A DNA stretch of 64,000 bases. Origin: Tubiluchus corallicola (taxonomy: Eukaryota; Priapulida; Priapulimorpha; Priapulimorphida; Tubiluchidae). The notes under the pieces were generated by a model. That model made no database searches, was not told the DNA's origin, and was given only the letters and a program-made list of their open reading frames with translations. The DNA lies in assembly GCA_030141605.1 (NCBI GenBank), contig JAQGDQ010000063.1, positions 184,001-248,000 on the forward strand, given 5' to 3'. The position numbers and the translations under genes were made by a program. Positions 37,901 to 49,786 of this stretch are shown here, piece after piece (positions within the stretch are counted from its first letter, which is position 1; each line of letters starts with the position of its first letter).

Positions 37901-40566
37901 ACAAAATTTCAAGACGAATATTTATAGCTTTATGTAAGTAATGGGTATTCGTGTGCTTCAACAATAAAATGAAGTATCAACACTTAAATCATATTTATAA
38001 CATACCCTGTAATGTCGAGTGTGTAGGTACCATAGCCGTGCTGCAAACGTAAATAGTGTAGTACTCCTAAATGAGCCATTGAATAAATAAACACAATTCT
38101 AAAAAAACAAAAATAACTAAAATAGCAGTGATATAATAATTATAGTGCTTTTGCAGACATAATGCAGACAGAAACTAAATTGTGCTGAGGTATAGCAGTA
38201 CATGAAATTAACTGGCAGTGCAAAAACTGCAGATGATTTTTTTAAGCCCAACCATAACTGCTAAACAAAATTTTGAATAATTATTATTAAAAATGAGTAA
38301 CATTTATATGAATCCGTATTCTAGGCCTTAAATTGTATTTATTGTGTTTTTAGTATCATTACATTCCAAGCTGAGCTAACAGACCTTTGCATTAACTAGT
38401 CATTAATACATTAATACATACCTGGCTAAGAACAAAAAATATGGTTCCTACGGGAAAATTTAAAAGTTACTTCTGTACCAAAGTAAAACTCTTTACTGAC
38501 AATCACCTGATCAAAAAACACAACAGTACGCTATTTCGATGATATCACAATAGCAGGAAGTTAATTACAATTTAAGAATAACCAATTTTATTACTTGTGT
38601 GCAAAACAAAGGTGCCTACAAGTCAGTTAAAACTACTTGGTTACGATGCTTCAAAGTAGAATGCGTCAAAAATTGGGGTGGCATATCAGTTTTTCGTTTT
38701 ATACAAAAACAGATGCTAAATATATTTGAAGTTCAAAATCTAGCTTCAACTTTCCAGTAAAAAGTTTTAAAAATGCTAAAAAAATATTTTTATAGCCTGT
38801 TCTCCTCTTCTCAGCCTAAAGAGTTAGTATTGCTATTGCAGAAAACTCCTGTTTTCAAAATCCCGATAGTAGCTAGTAGAAGCCATTTTGCTTGCTCCTT
38901 CTGTGTAATTGTCAAGCCCAGATATTCACTTGAAATAGCCATCTACTGGATTGACATGTAATTTCAAAGTGATTTTAGCCCACAGAAGCCACTTTTTCAT
39001 ACAGTTGCTAAGGTGTTTTTGTTGTTGAGGATAAAAAACAATGGCAACTTTTAATAGCAATTTTCTAAAGACTAAATTTTTCAGTGTGCAGTTTGCGTCT
39101 CAACTTCAACGTAGATTATCTCAGATTAGAAATGACCTAAGAGAGATGAACTTGGCACCAAGTGATCCTCACGAAATCGAGATTTAAGGCTGGTGAGTAA
39201 TTAAAAAAGCACAGCTGACAGCTTGTGGATGATTTTGCTGTGTAAGCACATATTTTTTACAATGTAAGAAGCGCCCAGGGTAGCTACCTTAAGTCATCAG
39301 CAATTAAATTAATTACTATTTTCTTCAACTTTGAGAGTCCTGATATAAATATTGTCTGTACTAACAAATTTTATCAATTGAACTTTATTCAGTAATGACA
39401 TGGTAGCGTAGAGCTTAAAAGTGCACCTTTGAGAATAGCGAGGACTCAGCCATAGTAGCAGCAAGTAGCAAATTGTCGCCAATATAACAGTGTGCCATAT
39501 GTGTCTGCAAAAAAAGAAAAATTAAAATTATAGAACACATATGTATATATAAGGTATATTCTGACCACATGATTGAACAGTCTCATTTTCTCATAGCAAT
39601 TAACACAAAAATTGTAAAAGCAAATGCAAAGTACAAGTAAAAGTAATGCATTATGGGTGCAATGTTGATGGTAATACATTACTGTGCCATTACCTTAACA
39701 GCAAACCTTGAGTATACTGACAATAATGACATAAAACAGCCAAATAGGTACACAGTTTTGACTAGTACAGCAGCACTATTAAAAGTTTATGTAAACATTT
39801 GCATACGTATATATATATATACATACATAAATAGTCATAGTTAATTCCTAGTTTCACACGTATTTATATCGACAGAATAATTTTAAGTATAATGATATCA
39901 CAGCTGTCAAACTAATAGAAAAGTACAAGTTTTTTTAATAAAAATGCTTTACTTAACTTATACTTTTAATGGGTTTCCTTGTGTTGACCACATTGTCATA
40001 AATACATTGACACGTCGTTAAACACTTGGAAAAATTGTTAACATTTATGGATTAGATGTTTTTCAGTTTTTTGTAGATGGCTAGTACAGTGAAGTAATAC
40101 CATATATGGAAATTTTGCTGTGCCAGTAAATTCTGTGTAATTCACATTCAATCTTTGTTATGCCAGAACAAACTTACAAGTATGTCACACTTTAAACTTG
40201 AAGACAACCAAATATAAAACATACTCCATGCTGTGAAGGTTGTATAGCTTTATCTACAGTAAACATACAGGTTAGCTACATGTATACTTTACAGGACAAG
40301 TTAATGAACATATACTTACATTCCCCAACACATTAGTCCAAGAGTGACGCCAATGACAGTGCAAGCGACATGTCGAACATGTGACGATACGCGACTTGGA
40401 TGGAAAACATACCTGATGATAAATGAGAAGAAGAAGGAAGCTACCAAGCCAAAGACAAAGTTTGTCTGCAAAAGGAAACAAAAGCGCTAAAGTGATGAGC
40501 AATGACTGTATTAGTTTGAACTGACAAACAGGCTTTAAATAATAATAATAATAATAGTAATAATAA

Positions 40567-40646
<80 letters not shown>

Positions 40647-40663
40647 ATAATAGTCGTAGTAGT

Positions 40664-40740
<77 letters not shown>

Positions 40741-43700
40741 CAGCAGTAGTAGTAGTAATAACAACAATTATTATTATTTTACTAATAATAATAAAAAATT
40801 TGTTTAACATAATAATCCCAAACATAACAAGGGATTAAATTAGGACTGTACGAAGGGTGGTGATCACGAAAGCATCAGAAATCTTGCTACATGTTTGTAG
40901 CTTTAAAATAGACTTAAGCCATACGTATATTGACTGATAGAATCACAATAAATTATACTGCTGCAATGTTTTCTGTCAGTTTTCATACTCTACAGATGGA
41001 AATTGCAAAAATAAATTTCTTCCACATCCCTAATGCTTTCCATGCTGTGTTACATTATATCATGCTATGTTATTATTTTCTGTACTAGTGCTCCATGTCA
41101 CTTTCTGTTGTCATATGATACAGTGTGTTATTTTATTTTACATTACAGCATGCTACATAGAGTTACATTCTGTTTTCCTATGTTATCAGTATGTCATGTT
41201 TTAGCTTACATTTTATCACAAGTACAAAATTCAGTGACATAAAAACTTCTGCATAACGAGTATGGCAAATTCCATATATTATATTAAATATATTACAAAT
41301 TAATGCATATATTATATATAATATAAAGAACTGCTGTGACTGCAAGCTTTACGCCAGTAATAGTAAGATAGTACGGATACAGTATGTACTTATATGTGCA
41401 CATTATATAGCTATAATGGCTGCCATTGTGTGTACTGTGGTACAGCCAAGATTTTATCAAGTACTAGGATTATAAGTAGGCTTCTAATATTTTGTTAGCA
41501 TCAGGATTAATCAATTCACTGCACTATATAAAAAATGCAAAGGTTGAGTAAATACACAAATTGGTGACTGGCACAAATTCAAGCTCCTCTCACAAACATC
41601 TCGTTTGCTGACAGCCACTACCATACAAAATAAGTACAAACACACAAGGAAAACACGAAAAATAGGAGGACGTTTAGTCATAATTTGCCACTTATTTAAG
41701 AAAAAGTATCACTGTTGCACCTGACCTTAAAAAATTGGCTAGCAAATCGATGAAAACAGAATTTAATAATTTCATTCAAGGATAGGCGCCTGATTTTGTG
41801 TGAAAGATTAAACATCATTATTGAATGAACAAGATGCTGTCACAGCTTCAATGAAAAACTCGACTGTCTGAATGTTGTAAAAGTAATTACATATCTCTTT
41901 ACCCATGTTGCATAAAATTAGTGTCTTGAGACCAAAGTTAAGCATGGAAAATTAAAACAATTTATTGTGCAACCTGAAGCCTTGAATGAAAGTCTTGCTT
42001 AGTAGTAAAACAACTTGTGTTTTAACTAATGAGAAGGTTGCATCAATTATATCTATTTATTATTATTATCATCATATTGTTCGAATAACATCACTTGTAC
42101 AGTAATATGTTTCGTATAATAAAAAATTTACATGTATAATACTTAATATTATGAGTAAATATCCACAAATAACAATAAAGGTTAGTGATTACAATATTCA
42201 CAGAGTACATACATGATTTACAAATTGTGTTAGTTCATAAAGAGAAAGAGGAACTTATAATATACAAAAATACATGATCAGTCTAAACAACTTATACATG
42301 TATAACCACTAACACAGGATTTCAAACAACCTAAGATACCCAGGAGAAACTTTGTAAATACAAGTTTACAAAGAATATTGTAGAATATTTAGAGGGCCCA
42401 CAATCAACCTTGTAGTTAATGCAATCAACCATAGACCTAATCCCATTTTATTCTGTGCAGTAGTATCTGGCAGCCACTTGCTGTGCATAAATCTGAAATC
42501 AGTATATTATACTGTTACACATTATACAATGTCAGATTCATAAAGCTGAAAAAACAAAAATCTAACTACCCTAATAATAACTGGTTTTTATTAATTTTGA
42601 AAAGACATAATTTCCATTGTTAAATACAACTATGTATTTCTATATGCCTGGGTGTTTTAATTTCACATACAAGTAATTGTACAATCGTGTGAAAAAGATG
42701 TATGGCAATATCAAAAACATTATGCACATTGATTCACTGGCCCTTAGATTTTGAGTCCCTAGGCTTCAGCCAGCCTAGCCCATAAGTAATCCCTACCACC
42801 ATGATAATCATAGCATACTAGAATATAGTGTAGAGGGGGTTTTACATTCACAAGCCGATTGTATTCAGTTTGCAGGTAACTGTGTATTTTGTATTATCTT
42901 GTGATGTCTAAAGATTTCAAATATTTTCGTTTAAATAAATTCGTCACGAGATTCAGGGACTGTAGCGAAACGCTTTTTCTCTACTTTTTCATATTATTTT
43001 ATCTTAACTATTCTCTGTTTTTCTATAATTGTTTCTCTTACTAATTAAGCAGTTTTTTCTCCACTTTTCAAAGTGGTCTTATAAGCTTTGCTTCTTGACC
43101 ACCATGCAGCATATATTTCCTGTTGATAAACTATTATGCAGTTAGTAACTATATTAATAATAGTTCTTTTACAATTATTGTAATCACAATTGATTAGATT
43201 TATAACAGTTATAATGTGATAATGTAATTATGCTGAAGTGGACAATAAATTACAATTACAAGTATAATTATATTGAGACGGGGTGGGGAAAGACTACGAT
43301 GGTCACTCAGCATCCACGCTTCTTTATAAAACATTAGTCATTACTATTTATTTAGTTAGTTTAAACATAATTCATTATAGGATTGGATCAGACAGTTTGA
43401 ACAACATGATTTAGGATCCTCACTACAACAGACTTTATACACTATTTACAAAAACATTTACAGCAAGAATAGACTATAACTACATAAGCTGACAAGTTTT
43501 ACTACAAGATTACATTAGACATTAGTAGAAAATGACGGTTAGAAAATATTAATGTACGAATATTTAAGACTAATGCATTTCATATCACATAGAAACTACT
43601 GGAAGCGCTTAGTACATAATATAAAGTCAAACATACATTGGAATATTTTACAGTTAGCAACATAGTTAAATTCATCTTTTCCAAATAATAACAACTTCAA

Positions 43701-44938
43701 CAGATCATTAGTTCCTAAGGCAGCTATGTTAAGGTTTTCGGGCAGAAGTATTTCATTTAATTTATCAAACATAACAACCCTAGTTTGTTGATACAATGGG
43801 CAGTGCAACAAAATGTGTTCAACAGACTCAAATCGAAATCCACTTTTACAATTCGGCAATAGTGGATGACTGTTATTATCTTTACAGCCTTTAGAGAAAA
43901 GGTCATAGTTTAGCTGAGAAAATCCAATTCTTATGTACGTATGATGCACTGAAATTGGAGGTTTACCAAATGAAAAATGTTTCTTACGCAACGAAAAACT
44001 TAAATGAGATTTGAGCTCTTGTTTGAAGTGTGAAATGGATGTAATTTCACGAATGTTCTGTGGTAAGTTATTCCACATGTTAATGGTCGATATGAAAAAC
44101 GATTTTTCACAGCTAACAGAACGGCAATTAAAATTTCTGTATTTAGTACCACTGCGTATATAATAGGGGTTAAATTCATTTACCTTTGGCGGGAGAATTG
44201 CACTTAAATAGTGGGGCGCTAAGTCATTGATAATTTTGAAAAAAAGACATAGGCGATGATAATGGAAGCGCGTCACTAATTTAGTGAAGCCGCTATCAGA
44301 TAAGATAAGGGGAAGACCAAAACATAATGCCAGAACAGATTCTAGCAGCACTTAGCTGAAAAATTCTAATAAACGTATACTGTTTTCACTGCATACTGAC
44401 CATATATACTACGTTACCATATTCGATGGCAGGGAGAATAGTCGTAATGAATAATCGTTCCCGCGTAGCTCTGGGCATATTAAGTGACATGCGTCGAAAG
44501 TTGTTTAGCTTTAAATTTGCTTTTTCTACCATTTTTGAGACGTGATAGTTCCAGTTCAGATCAGATGTAAGATGGATACCTAAGTGCTTGTGAACATTTA
44601 CTGTTTTCAGTGGAGTATTAGATAACTACAGAGTAGGATATTGAGGAGCATTGGATTTACGGGAGAAAAGCATGACTTCGGTCTTATTTGGATAAAATAG
44701 ATTTATTTAGTTAATTAAGTGGCGTACTAATACTAATAGCGACTTGGGATGCTTATGTAAAACTGGGTGAATTAAATGCTTCGTCATATTAATTTTAGAA
44801 TCAAGAGTTAGTTGACTCCAGAAAAATTACCTGATCAATAGGCAACCCCATAAATTCGGAAAGAGGAGTAAGTGCCTTCGATCCTGGATACCAGCCATCG
44901 TTTCTTCTACTATTCAGCAAAACAGACTCCTTTACCAT
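28999..44938 (-). CDS. MBOAT1/MBOAT2: MBOAT1/2-type lysophospholipid acyltransferase, 495 aa
   Basis: Coding exons, 5' to 3': 44938-44831, 40465-40320, 39504-39427, 38098-38006, 36926-36816, 35618-35486, 33496-33449, 32980-32890, 32333-32232, 31613-31510, 30680-30483, 29840-29689, 29122-28999. Phases agree throughout and introns are GT-AG. The exon 5 donor (GTCTGC) is weak. The family is a multi-pass ER membrane enzyme that reacylates lysophospholipids (lyso-PE, lyso-PS, lyso-PC) with acyl-CoA. Exon 1 gives the conserved start TPLSEFMGLPIDQ joined to TNFVFGLVASFF. Exon 6 has ILAGPGILYSDYMDFI. Exon 11 has the catalytic pair Asn351 (QAWNTQT) and His382 (SAYWHGFYPGYYLTF). Hydrophobic helices fill the rest. 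Human MBOAT1 is also 495 aa. I cannot decide between MBOAT1 and MBOAT2; many invertebrates have one ancestral gene. Intron 1 (4.4 kb) is enlarged by a LINE and a triplet repeat. Confidence 0.95.
29163..29560 (-). pseudogene. LINE 3' end in MBOAT intron 12
   Basis: The minus strand reads KCWNKLPIKIRECSLNSFKK followed by LKTRLFKWYISGEYF, the usual C-terminus of CR1-like LINE proteins. It is followed by AAGAGCGCTTTATAAATAAA-like sequence and a TCATTATTATCATCATC tail, as in LINEs ending in simple repeats. It is 5'-truncated and lies in the same orientation as the gene. Confidence 0.8.
30060..30345 (-). pseudogene. LINE C-terminal fragment in MBOAT intron 11
   Basis: The minus strand reads LMRLPETTPVRLALNEVMKT then TPGKPKTT and INKDLEKL. 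This is the '.GH..RLPE..PVR.AL' block at the end of L1/RTE-type reverse transcriptases. A stop interrupts it. It is a short 5'-truncated remnant. Confidence 0.7.
33650..34180. repeat. C/A-rich low-complexity tract with a 115-bp duplicated unit
   Basis: About 530 bp made almost wholly of A, C and T on the + strand (ACC, ACCAC, CACAC patterns), with very little G. Inside it, 33921-34035 and 34036-34145 are two copies of a unit of about 115 bp, containing CACACCACTCAGA.CTC and CCAACCCACACACAACCAAC. It lies in MBOAT intron 6. Gly/Trp/Cys/Val-rich minus-strand frames across it are artefacts. Confidence 0.9.
34400..35045. other. unexplained higher-GC segment in MBOAT intron 6
   Basis: This block differs in composition from the surrounding intron (for example GTGACTGAGTCCGGGGAAAA and CCTGTTCCTACCGGTGGGTC) and has a sharp return to AT-rich DNA near 35050. 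Both strands have an open frame of about 65 codons at 34.78-35.0 kb, but neither resembles a protein I know. It may be a transposon fragment. Confidence 0.4.
36152..36398. mobile_element. foldback MITE (247 bp) in MBOAT intron 5
   Basis: The ends TGGCGCGTTCAGAC and (reverse complement) TGGCGCGTCTGTC are inverted repeats. They are followed inward by further inverted matches, such as TCTCTGAGAGTAAAC on one side and GTTTACTCTCAGAGA on the other. There is no coding capacity. A clear target duplication could not be defined, so the superfamily is open (hAT or PIF/Harbinger are possible). Confidence 0.7.
40541..40780. repeat. compound triplet microsatellite (TAA/TAG/CAG)n
   Basis: About 240 bp of AAT, then AGT, then AGC (about 22 uninterrupted copies, roughly 40664-40730), then AGT and AAT repeats. 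In MBOAT transcript orientation these are CTG/CTA/TTA repeats in intron 1, ending about 75 bp before the exon 2 acceptor. Poly-Leu, poly-Ala and poly-Thr frames over it are artefacts. Confidence 0.97.
40840..42040. other. MBOAT intron 1, nothing recognised
   Basis: AT-rich with ATTATATA-type simple sequence near 41280-41330. No gene or element ends were recognised. Confidence 0.4.
42050..42500 (-). repeat. candidate retroelement 3' end
   Basis: On the minus strand the segment ends in TGATGATAATAATAATAAAT, the kind of simple-repeat tail seen on LINE/SINE insertions. Upstream of it is a short frame containing HSKWLPDTTAQNKMG that I do not recognise. Assigned on the tail only. Confidence 0.35.
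42730..42800. repeat. fragment related to the hAT-like element at 7133-7592
   Basis: TGGCCCTTAGATTTTGAG followed by CCTAGGCTTCAGCC.GCCTA resembles the right end of the 7133-7592 element (GGGCC, then CTTAGGCTTCAGCCTATTC). It is short and diverged. Confidence 0.45.
43275..43320 (-). repeat. dispersed motif shared with 9782-9830
   Basis: The reverse complement reads GTGGATGCTGAGTGACC then CTTTCCCCACCCCGTCT. It lies about 280 bp downstream of the LINE stop codon, consistent with a 3' untranslated region. Confidence 0.5.
43596..44815 (-). pseudogene. 5'-truncated LINE reverse transcriptase in MBOAT intron 1
   Basis: The minus strand reads NLFYPNKTEVMLFSRKS, then after a TAG LKTVNVHKHLGIHLTSDLNW. 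It continues with MSLNMPRATRERLFITTILP and, from 44351, a 251-codon open frame to 43596. That frame contains INMWNNLPQNIREITSISHF and a Cys/His cluster (C…FESVEHILLHCPLYQQTR) typical of the C-terminus of some LINE proteins. Palm motifs including YADD are missing. The relic starts within a few tens of bases of the MBOAT exon 1 donor (44830), in the same orientation. Confidence 0.85.
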
Positions 44939-46404
44939 GTCTAAACCAATAATTTTAATTATTCTTTTTACATCGCGTGATTTCTAACTCACATTCACAC
45001 AGCGGCTAACACACGCATACACATGATCAGCAGGCACATAATTCATGGGCGTCATCGACGGTACATCGTTGGACTCAGCGATCCCTGTGTAATGAGAATT
45101 TCAAAAACGGCGCACACCATAAGTGAAATGAGAATAATTACGATCGTCACTGACGACCGCGACAATGTCGAGCAGAACCAGTGGTGAACTCTCTTAGAAC
45201 TTATAAACATAGCTATTAGCTAGTAAAGCTACAGGTGACTTAAAATTTGACAGCTGTCATGTTCCTATTTCAGTAAGTAGTGGTACACAAAGCGCACAAG
45301 CACTTGTAAATCTTCCTGCTAAACATAATGTCATGCAAAGCAATATGCCTATTGAAAAGAATATCATTCCTGCTAAAGAACCATATTGTGCCAGAGCAGG
45401 TGGAATTGTTAAGCCCCCTGATAAATTGTCACTGTAGGCATTTCTTAATGCTTTATTTAAAAGAGTATATGTTGACAACACTAATAGATGACACAAAGCC
45501 CTGGATGTAAAGTTCATGCTGGAATAGCGAAACGTCGAGTTTGATTTTCTTTGTCTGAATTTATGTGTTATCTTCTAACTTTCTTCTAACAAAAACGCCA
45601 AAAAGCGAATTTGAAGCTTTAGAACTTGTGTCAAGCCAAATTTTGAGATTTTGCATCTGAATCGAATTTGATTTCAGTTGTAAAGATTTTCGAATAAGTT
45701 TCCGAATGATTACTAAAAAGCGGTGTCGCAAGAACCATGGATGTTACTTGATTATACATACATATGGATTCCGCAGTAAAAATAGAAATTATGCTTTTAA
45801 AAATGTGCACAGAAATCACAACTAAATTGCGCTCATTGGCTTGACTGCATGCTGTTTCAAACGTTTTAAGGATAAAAAATTCATTATTCGAATAGTTGAA
45901 GTGCTGAATATATATTATTATCTTCGATGATTGGGGTAAAGATAATAGCTTTTTACCCATGGTTGCTACTTAATTGTACACATAACGTTGTGGATCTGGT
46001 TAAACAATACAATTTTATTGCACAAATACAACAATATACCATGGCAAAAAATGCAAATAATTCTGGGTTTGTATTTAGAAAAAGCCACATTACTGAGTAT
46101 ACATTACTTTTTTGAAAAGACAGATTATATATTTTATGCTCATATTTCTATCTAGTGTCTTTGTACAAAGGACAAGTAAAGAGCTAATGTAATTCGTTTT
46201 TCACTAATTTTGAGTTATTGGGGTGATAGTATTGAAAAAGCTTTCCATCCTTTTAGTTTTATATCTACCGCATTGTATTTCCAGTCATGCTTGCTGATAC
46301 ATAGTTTTGTAATCTTTTGTTTCTGTTTCGTATTAGAAATAATTTTAAAATAATTTTCGAATTCACAATTGATTTTTACATGTCTATAAAATCTTCATTG
46401 GTTT
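44939..46404. promoter_or_regulatory. region upstream of MBOAT, shared divergent intergenic space
   Basis: The first in-frame ATG of MBOAT is at 44938, with an upstream stop codon. A locally CpG-richer patch (about 45000-45200) just upstream may mark the promoter. Open frames on both strands at 45257-45517 and a minus frame at 45631-45960 are unrecognised. No core promoter motif is certain. Confidence 0.3.
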
Positions 46405-49400
46405 TTGCCACGATTTTATCCAGTATCATTACATTGCCTTATAAAAAATAGTTTTCTGTATCCTGATTTGAGTTTACAACAGATAATATCAGATTTTATG
46501 CAAAAACATAAAAAGAATTTGAAATTTCTATGTATCAATATACAAAGTCTGACAAAAAAACATGCATTGCTTAAAGACACAGTTCGTTCATCTGAAAATT
46601 TAGTCGTTGGAATAACCGAAACTTGGCTACACAAGCAAATACCTAGTGCCTCCATACAACTGCCTCATCATACACTCATACGTCGAGACCGTCCCACACA
46701 TAAACGTGGAGGAGGGGTTGCAATGTACATCCCAAAACACATGTCATTTAACGAAGCCAAAGGAATTAAAACTAACAAAATAGAATCACTTTGGTACAAT
46801 ATCGAAAACTACATTGTAGGTGTCATTTATAAGCCACCAAATCAAAAATATAAGACTTTTCTAAAACATTTTGAAATTGAACTTGAACGTGCTGTACTTG
46901 AAAATCAACCAGTTTTATTAATGGGGGATTTTAATATCGATATTAATGCAACAAATACTGCTCAGTGTAAAAAGTATAAAGAAGTCTTGGACCAATATAA
47001 CACGCAAATACTAAACGCAAGTAATAAACCCACAAGAATCACTAAAACATCATCTACTACCATAGACCACTTTATCTCAAACGCTAAAGACAATTTCCAA
47101 GTACAAGAAAACTTCTCGTGTGATTATTCTGATCATGATTTTATAATAATAGTAGACAAAACAAAACCAACCAAAAACAATACAGGCACAGTCTGGAAAA
47201 CAGTCAGAGATTATTCTACATATAATAAAGATATATTTCAAGATACTTTAACCAAATTGGACTGGAGTAATATTTACACAATGACTGACATTGACATGCA
47301 AATAAACACATTAATAAATAATATGGAATACTGCCTGGATATCTATGCACCGTATAAAAAAATTAAAATACATCAGCAGCAATTTAATGCAAAATCTGCC
47401 TGCCCTTAGGCGGATACAGAACTCGCAAAACTAAGACACAATAAAAATGAATTATATAGAACATATTTACATTTAAAAGGTAAAATCAATTACAATAATT
47501 ACAAAAAGGCACGAAATAAATTTAATAGCTACAACAGGAAACTCAAAAATAAATATTATATTAATAAATGCAATGATGCAACTACACCTAAACAAAAATG
47601 GCGTTTAATTAATGACGTACTTAACAGATACAGAAACGATCAATTACAAATAAATAGTTTACGAGAAAATGACAGTATAATATCTGATCCAGTTGACATT
47701 GCTAACAAATTAAATTCCACATTTATCAATCTCGGAAAATTTGACAACTTGCCACACCAACATAATGCAAATATACACAATATATACAAAAACCAATCAG
47801 TAATACAATCCACTTTCTCATTTACTAGCGTCACAGAATACGACATCTTTAGAATATTAAACAGTTTAAATATAAATAAAGGAAGTGGACCCTCAGACAT
47901 GCCAATAAAGATCTTAAAAGACTGTGCCAGCATCATTACTCCTCATCTAACATATATCACAAACCAAGTCTTAATGCACTCAGAATTTCCAGCAGTGTGT
48001 AAACAAGCAAACATAACTCCAATACACAAGAAAGATGCTAAAGATGATGCTAAAAACTACAGACCAATCTCAGTAGTGCACGTACTAGACAAAGTATTTG
48101 AAAGAGTTATCTACAACCAAATAAACCATTACATTGAAAATAATAAGTTACTGTCAAATCATCAATTTGGTTTTAGAAAACTACATTCTACAATAGACGC
48201 GATAATTGATGCCACTGAAAAGTGGCGTTACAACTTAAATAAAAATAAATATATAACAACAGCATTTTTAGATCTAAGTAAAGCTTTTGACAGCCTCGAT
48301 CACAATTTACTACTAGACAACTTACGCCAACTAGGATTCGATTATACTTCTCTCTAACTAATTAATAATGACCTACACAATAGAAAACAAAGAGTCAAAC
48401 TGAACAAACACACTTTTTCAACATGGGACACACCACAGAGAGGCATCCCACAAGGTACGATATTAGGTCCATTACTCTTTTGTTTATACGTTAATAAAAT
48501 TCATTTAGTTTTACATAATTCAGACTTAACACAATATGCCGATGATACAACACTCTATACAGCACACGCAGACTTTCTAACATCAAAAAATAATCTAGAA
48601 AAAGACATAACAAATATAAATGCAGCATTTAACTATTTTGGTTTAAAAATGAATGATGATAAGACAGAATTTATGGTAATATCACCCAAATCCAATGACA
48701 TTACTTCTAATGCAACACTAAAAGTAGGTGACTGTTCCACAGAACAAGCAAAAACTGTAAAATTTTTAGGCATTACTGTCGACAATAAACTCACTTGGGA
48801 TGAACAGTTTCATCAAATACACAACAAGATGGCATTAAGCACGACATTCTTACGCCAAACCAGAGGCCATCTAACCAAGAAAACAAAAATTCTCATCTAC
48901 AAAAGTCTAATATTACCACATTATCTATATGGTTGCACTTTACTTCAAAACGTTAAATATGAAAACTTTAGAAAACTAAATACAATGCAAAACTACGCAC
49001 TTAGATTAATTCATGGCTACTCTAACAAAACTGCTAAACAACATGCTGCTTCTGCAACAAGCTTAAGAACGTCCACAAAAATACCAATATTAGAAGCCTA
49101 TCGAGATTACAAAACACTGATATTTCTTTATAAATATATAAATAAACTGAGAATTCCATTTATAAACAATCCCTTAGCATTTATTCCTGATACCACATTG
49201 AACACTAGAACATACGATTTAAAGCAAATTACAGTAAACAATAAATTTGGAAATAACTCTATATCAAAACAGGCCATACATTTATGGAACTTACTACCCA
49301 GTGAAATAAAACAAATAGAATCTCTCCATCACTTTAAAAAGAAATTAAAAGAATATCAATATAACAGGTTTCAACTTCCACATTGTGCATCTGATACTAA

Positions 49401-49786
49401 TTACACGGACTCCACTTTCATATACCCCCGCCCCTGACTCCATATAATGATTAAAAATGAAATTTTTTAAAAAAAATTATGTAATGTAATACGTGTTATG
49501 TTAGTTTCGTGTTTCGTAATGTTAAATGTATAAATAGTGTGCACTATGTAATGTAAAATTTAATGTACTTTCCTATAATTGTTTGTAAAAATATTTTAAT
49601 ATGGTATTTGTAAATATGTTCATTATATTGTATATAGTTTGCACTTTAGTTTTTTTAGTATGCACTGGACGCATTTGTCTTGAACAGTGTTGTTATTTTA
49701 ACATTACGCTGAGGCTAACTCAATTTTATTATAATGAGGGAACCGTTTTTATGACAAATAAAGAATTAATATATATATATATATAT
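46200..49786 (+). mobile_element. full-length-like CR1/L2-type LINE, copy 1
   Basis: Includes the EN-RT frame and a 3' untranslated region of about 350 bp ending in AATAAAGAATTAATATATAT. The 5' limit is not defined. The 3' end runs directly into copy 2. Confidence 0.8.
46498..49437 (+). pseudogene. near-intact EN-RT LINE protein gene (about 980 codons) with two stop codons
   Basis: A single frame runs from ATG 46498 to TGA 49435-49437, broken only by TAG at 47407-47409 and TAA at 48355-48357. There are no frameshifts. The N-terminal apurinic-type endonuclease shows LCINIQSL, VVGITETWL, VGVIYKPPN, LLMGDFNIDI and CDYSDHDFI. The reverse transcriptase shows NYRPISVVHVLDKVFERVI, NHQFGFRKLHSTIDAI, AFLDLSKAFDSLDH, QRGIPQGTILGPLLF, the catalytic QYADDTTLY, and KFLGITVDNKLTWDEQ. 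The C-terminus has LWNLLPSEIKQI. The layout fits CR1/L2-like LINEs. No ORF1 was identified upstream. With two nonsense codons it cannot make the full protein. Confidence 0.92.

Noticed and set aside
40441-40838. Poly-Leu, poly-Ala, poly-Thr and poly-Val frames
   Set aside because: Triplet microsatellite; the real MBOAT exon 2 uses a different frame and ends before the repeat.
42390-42500. Short minus frame after a TTTCAG acceptor-like site, considered as an MBOAT first exon
   Set aside because: It has no similarity to the family N-terminus, while 44831-44938 matches in motif and phase.
45257-45517. Hydrophobic 86-codon minus frame resembling a membrane protein, with an opposite + frame
   Set aside because: No family recognised, no flanking exons found, and both strands are open, so it was not called a gene.
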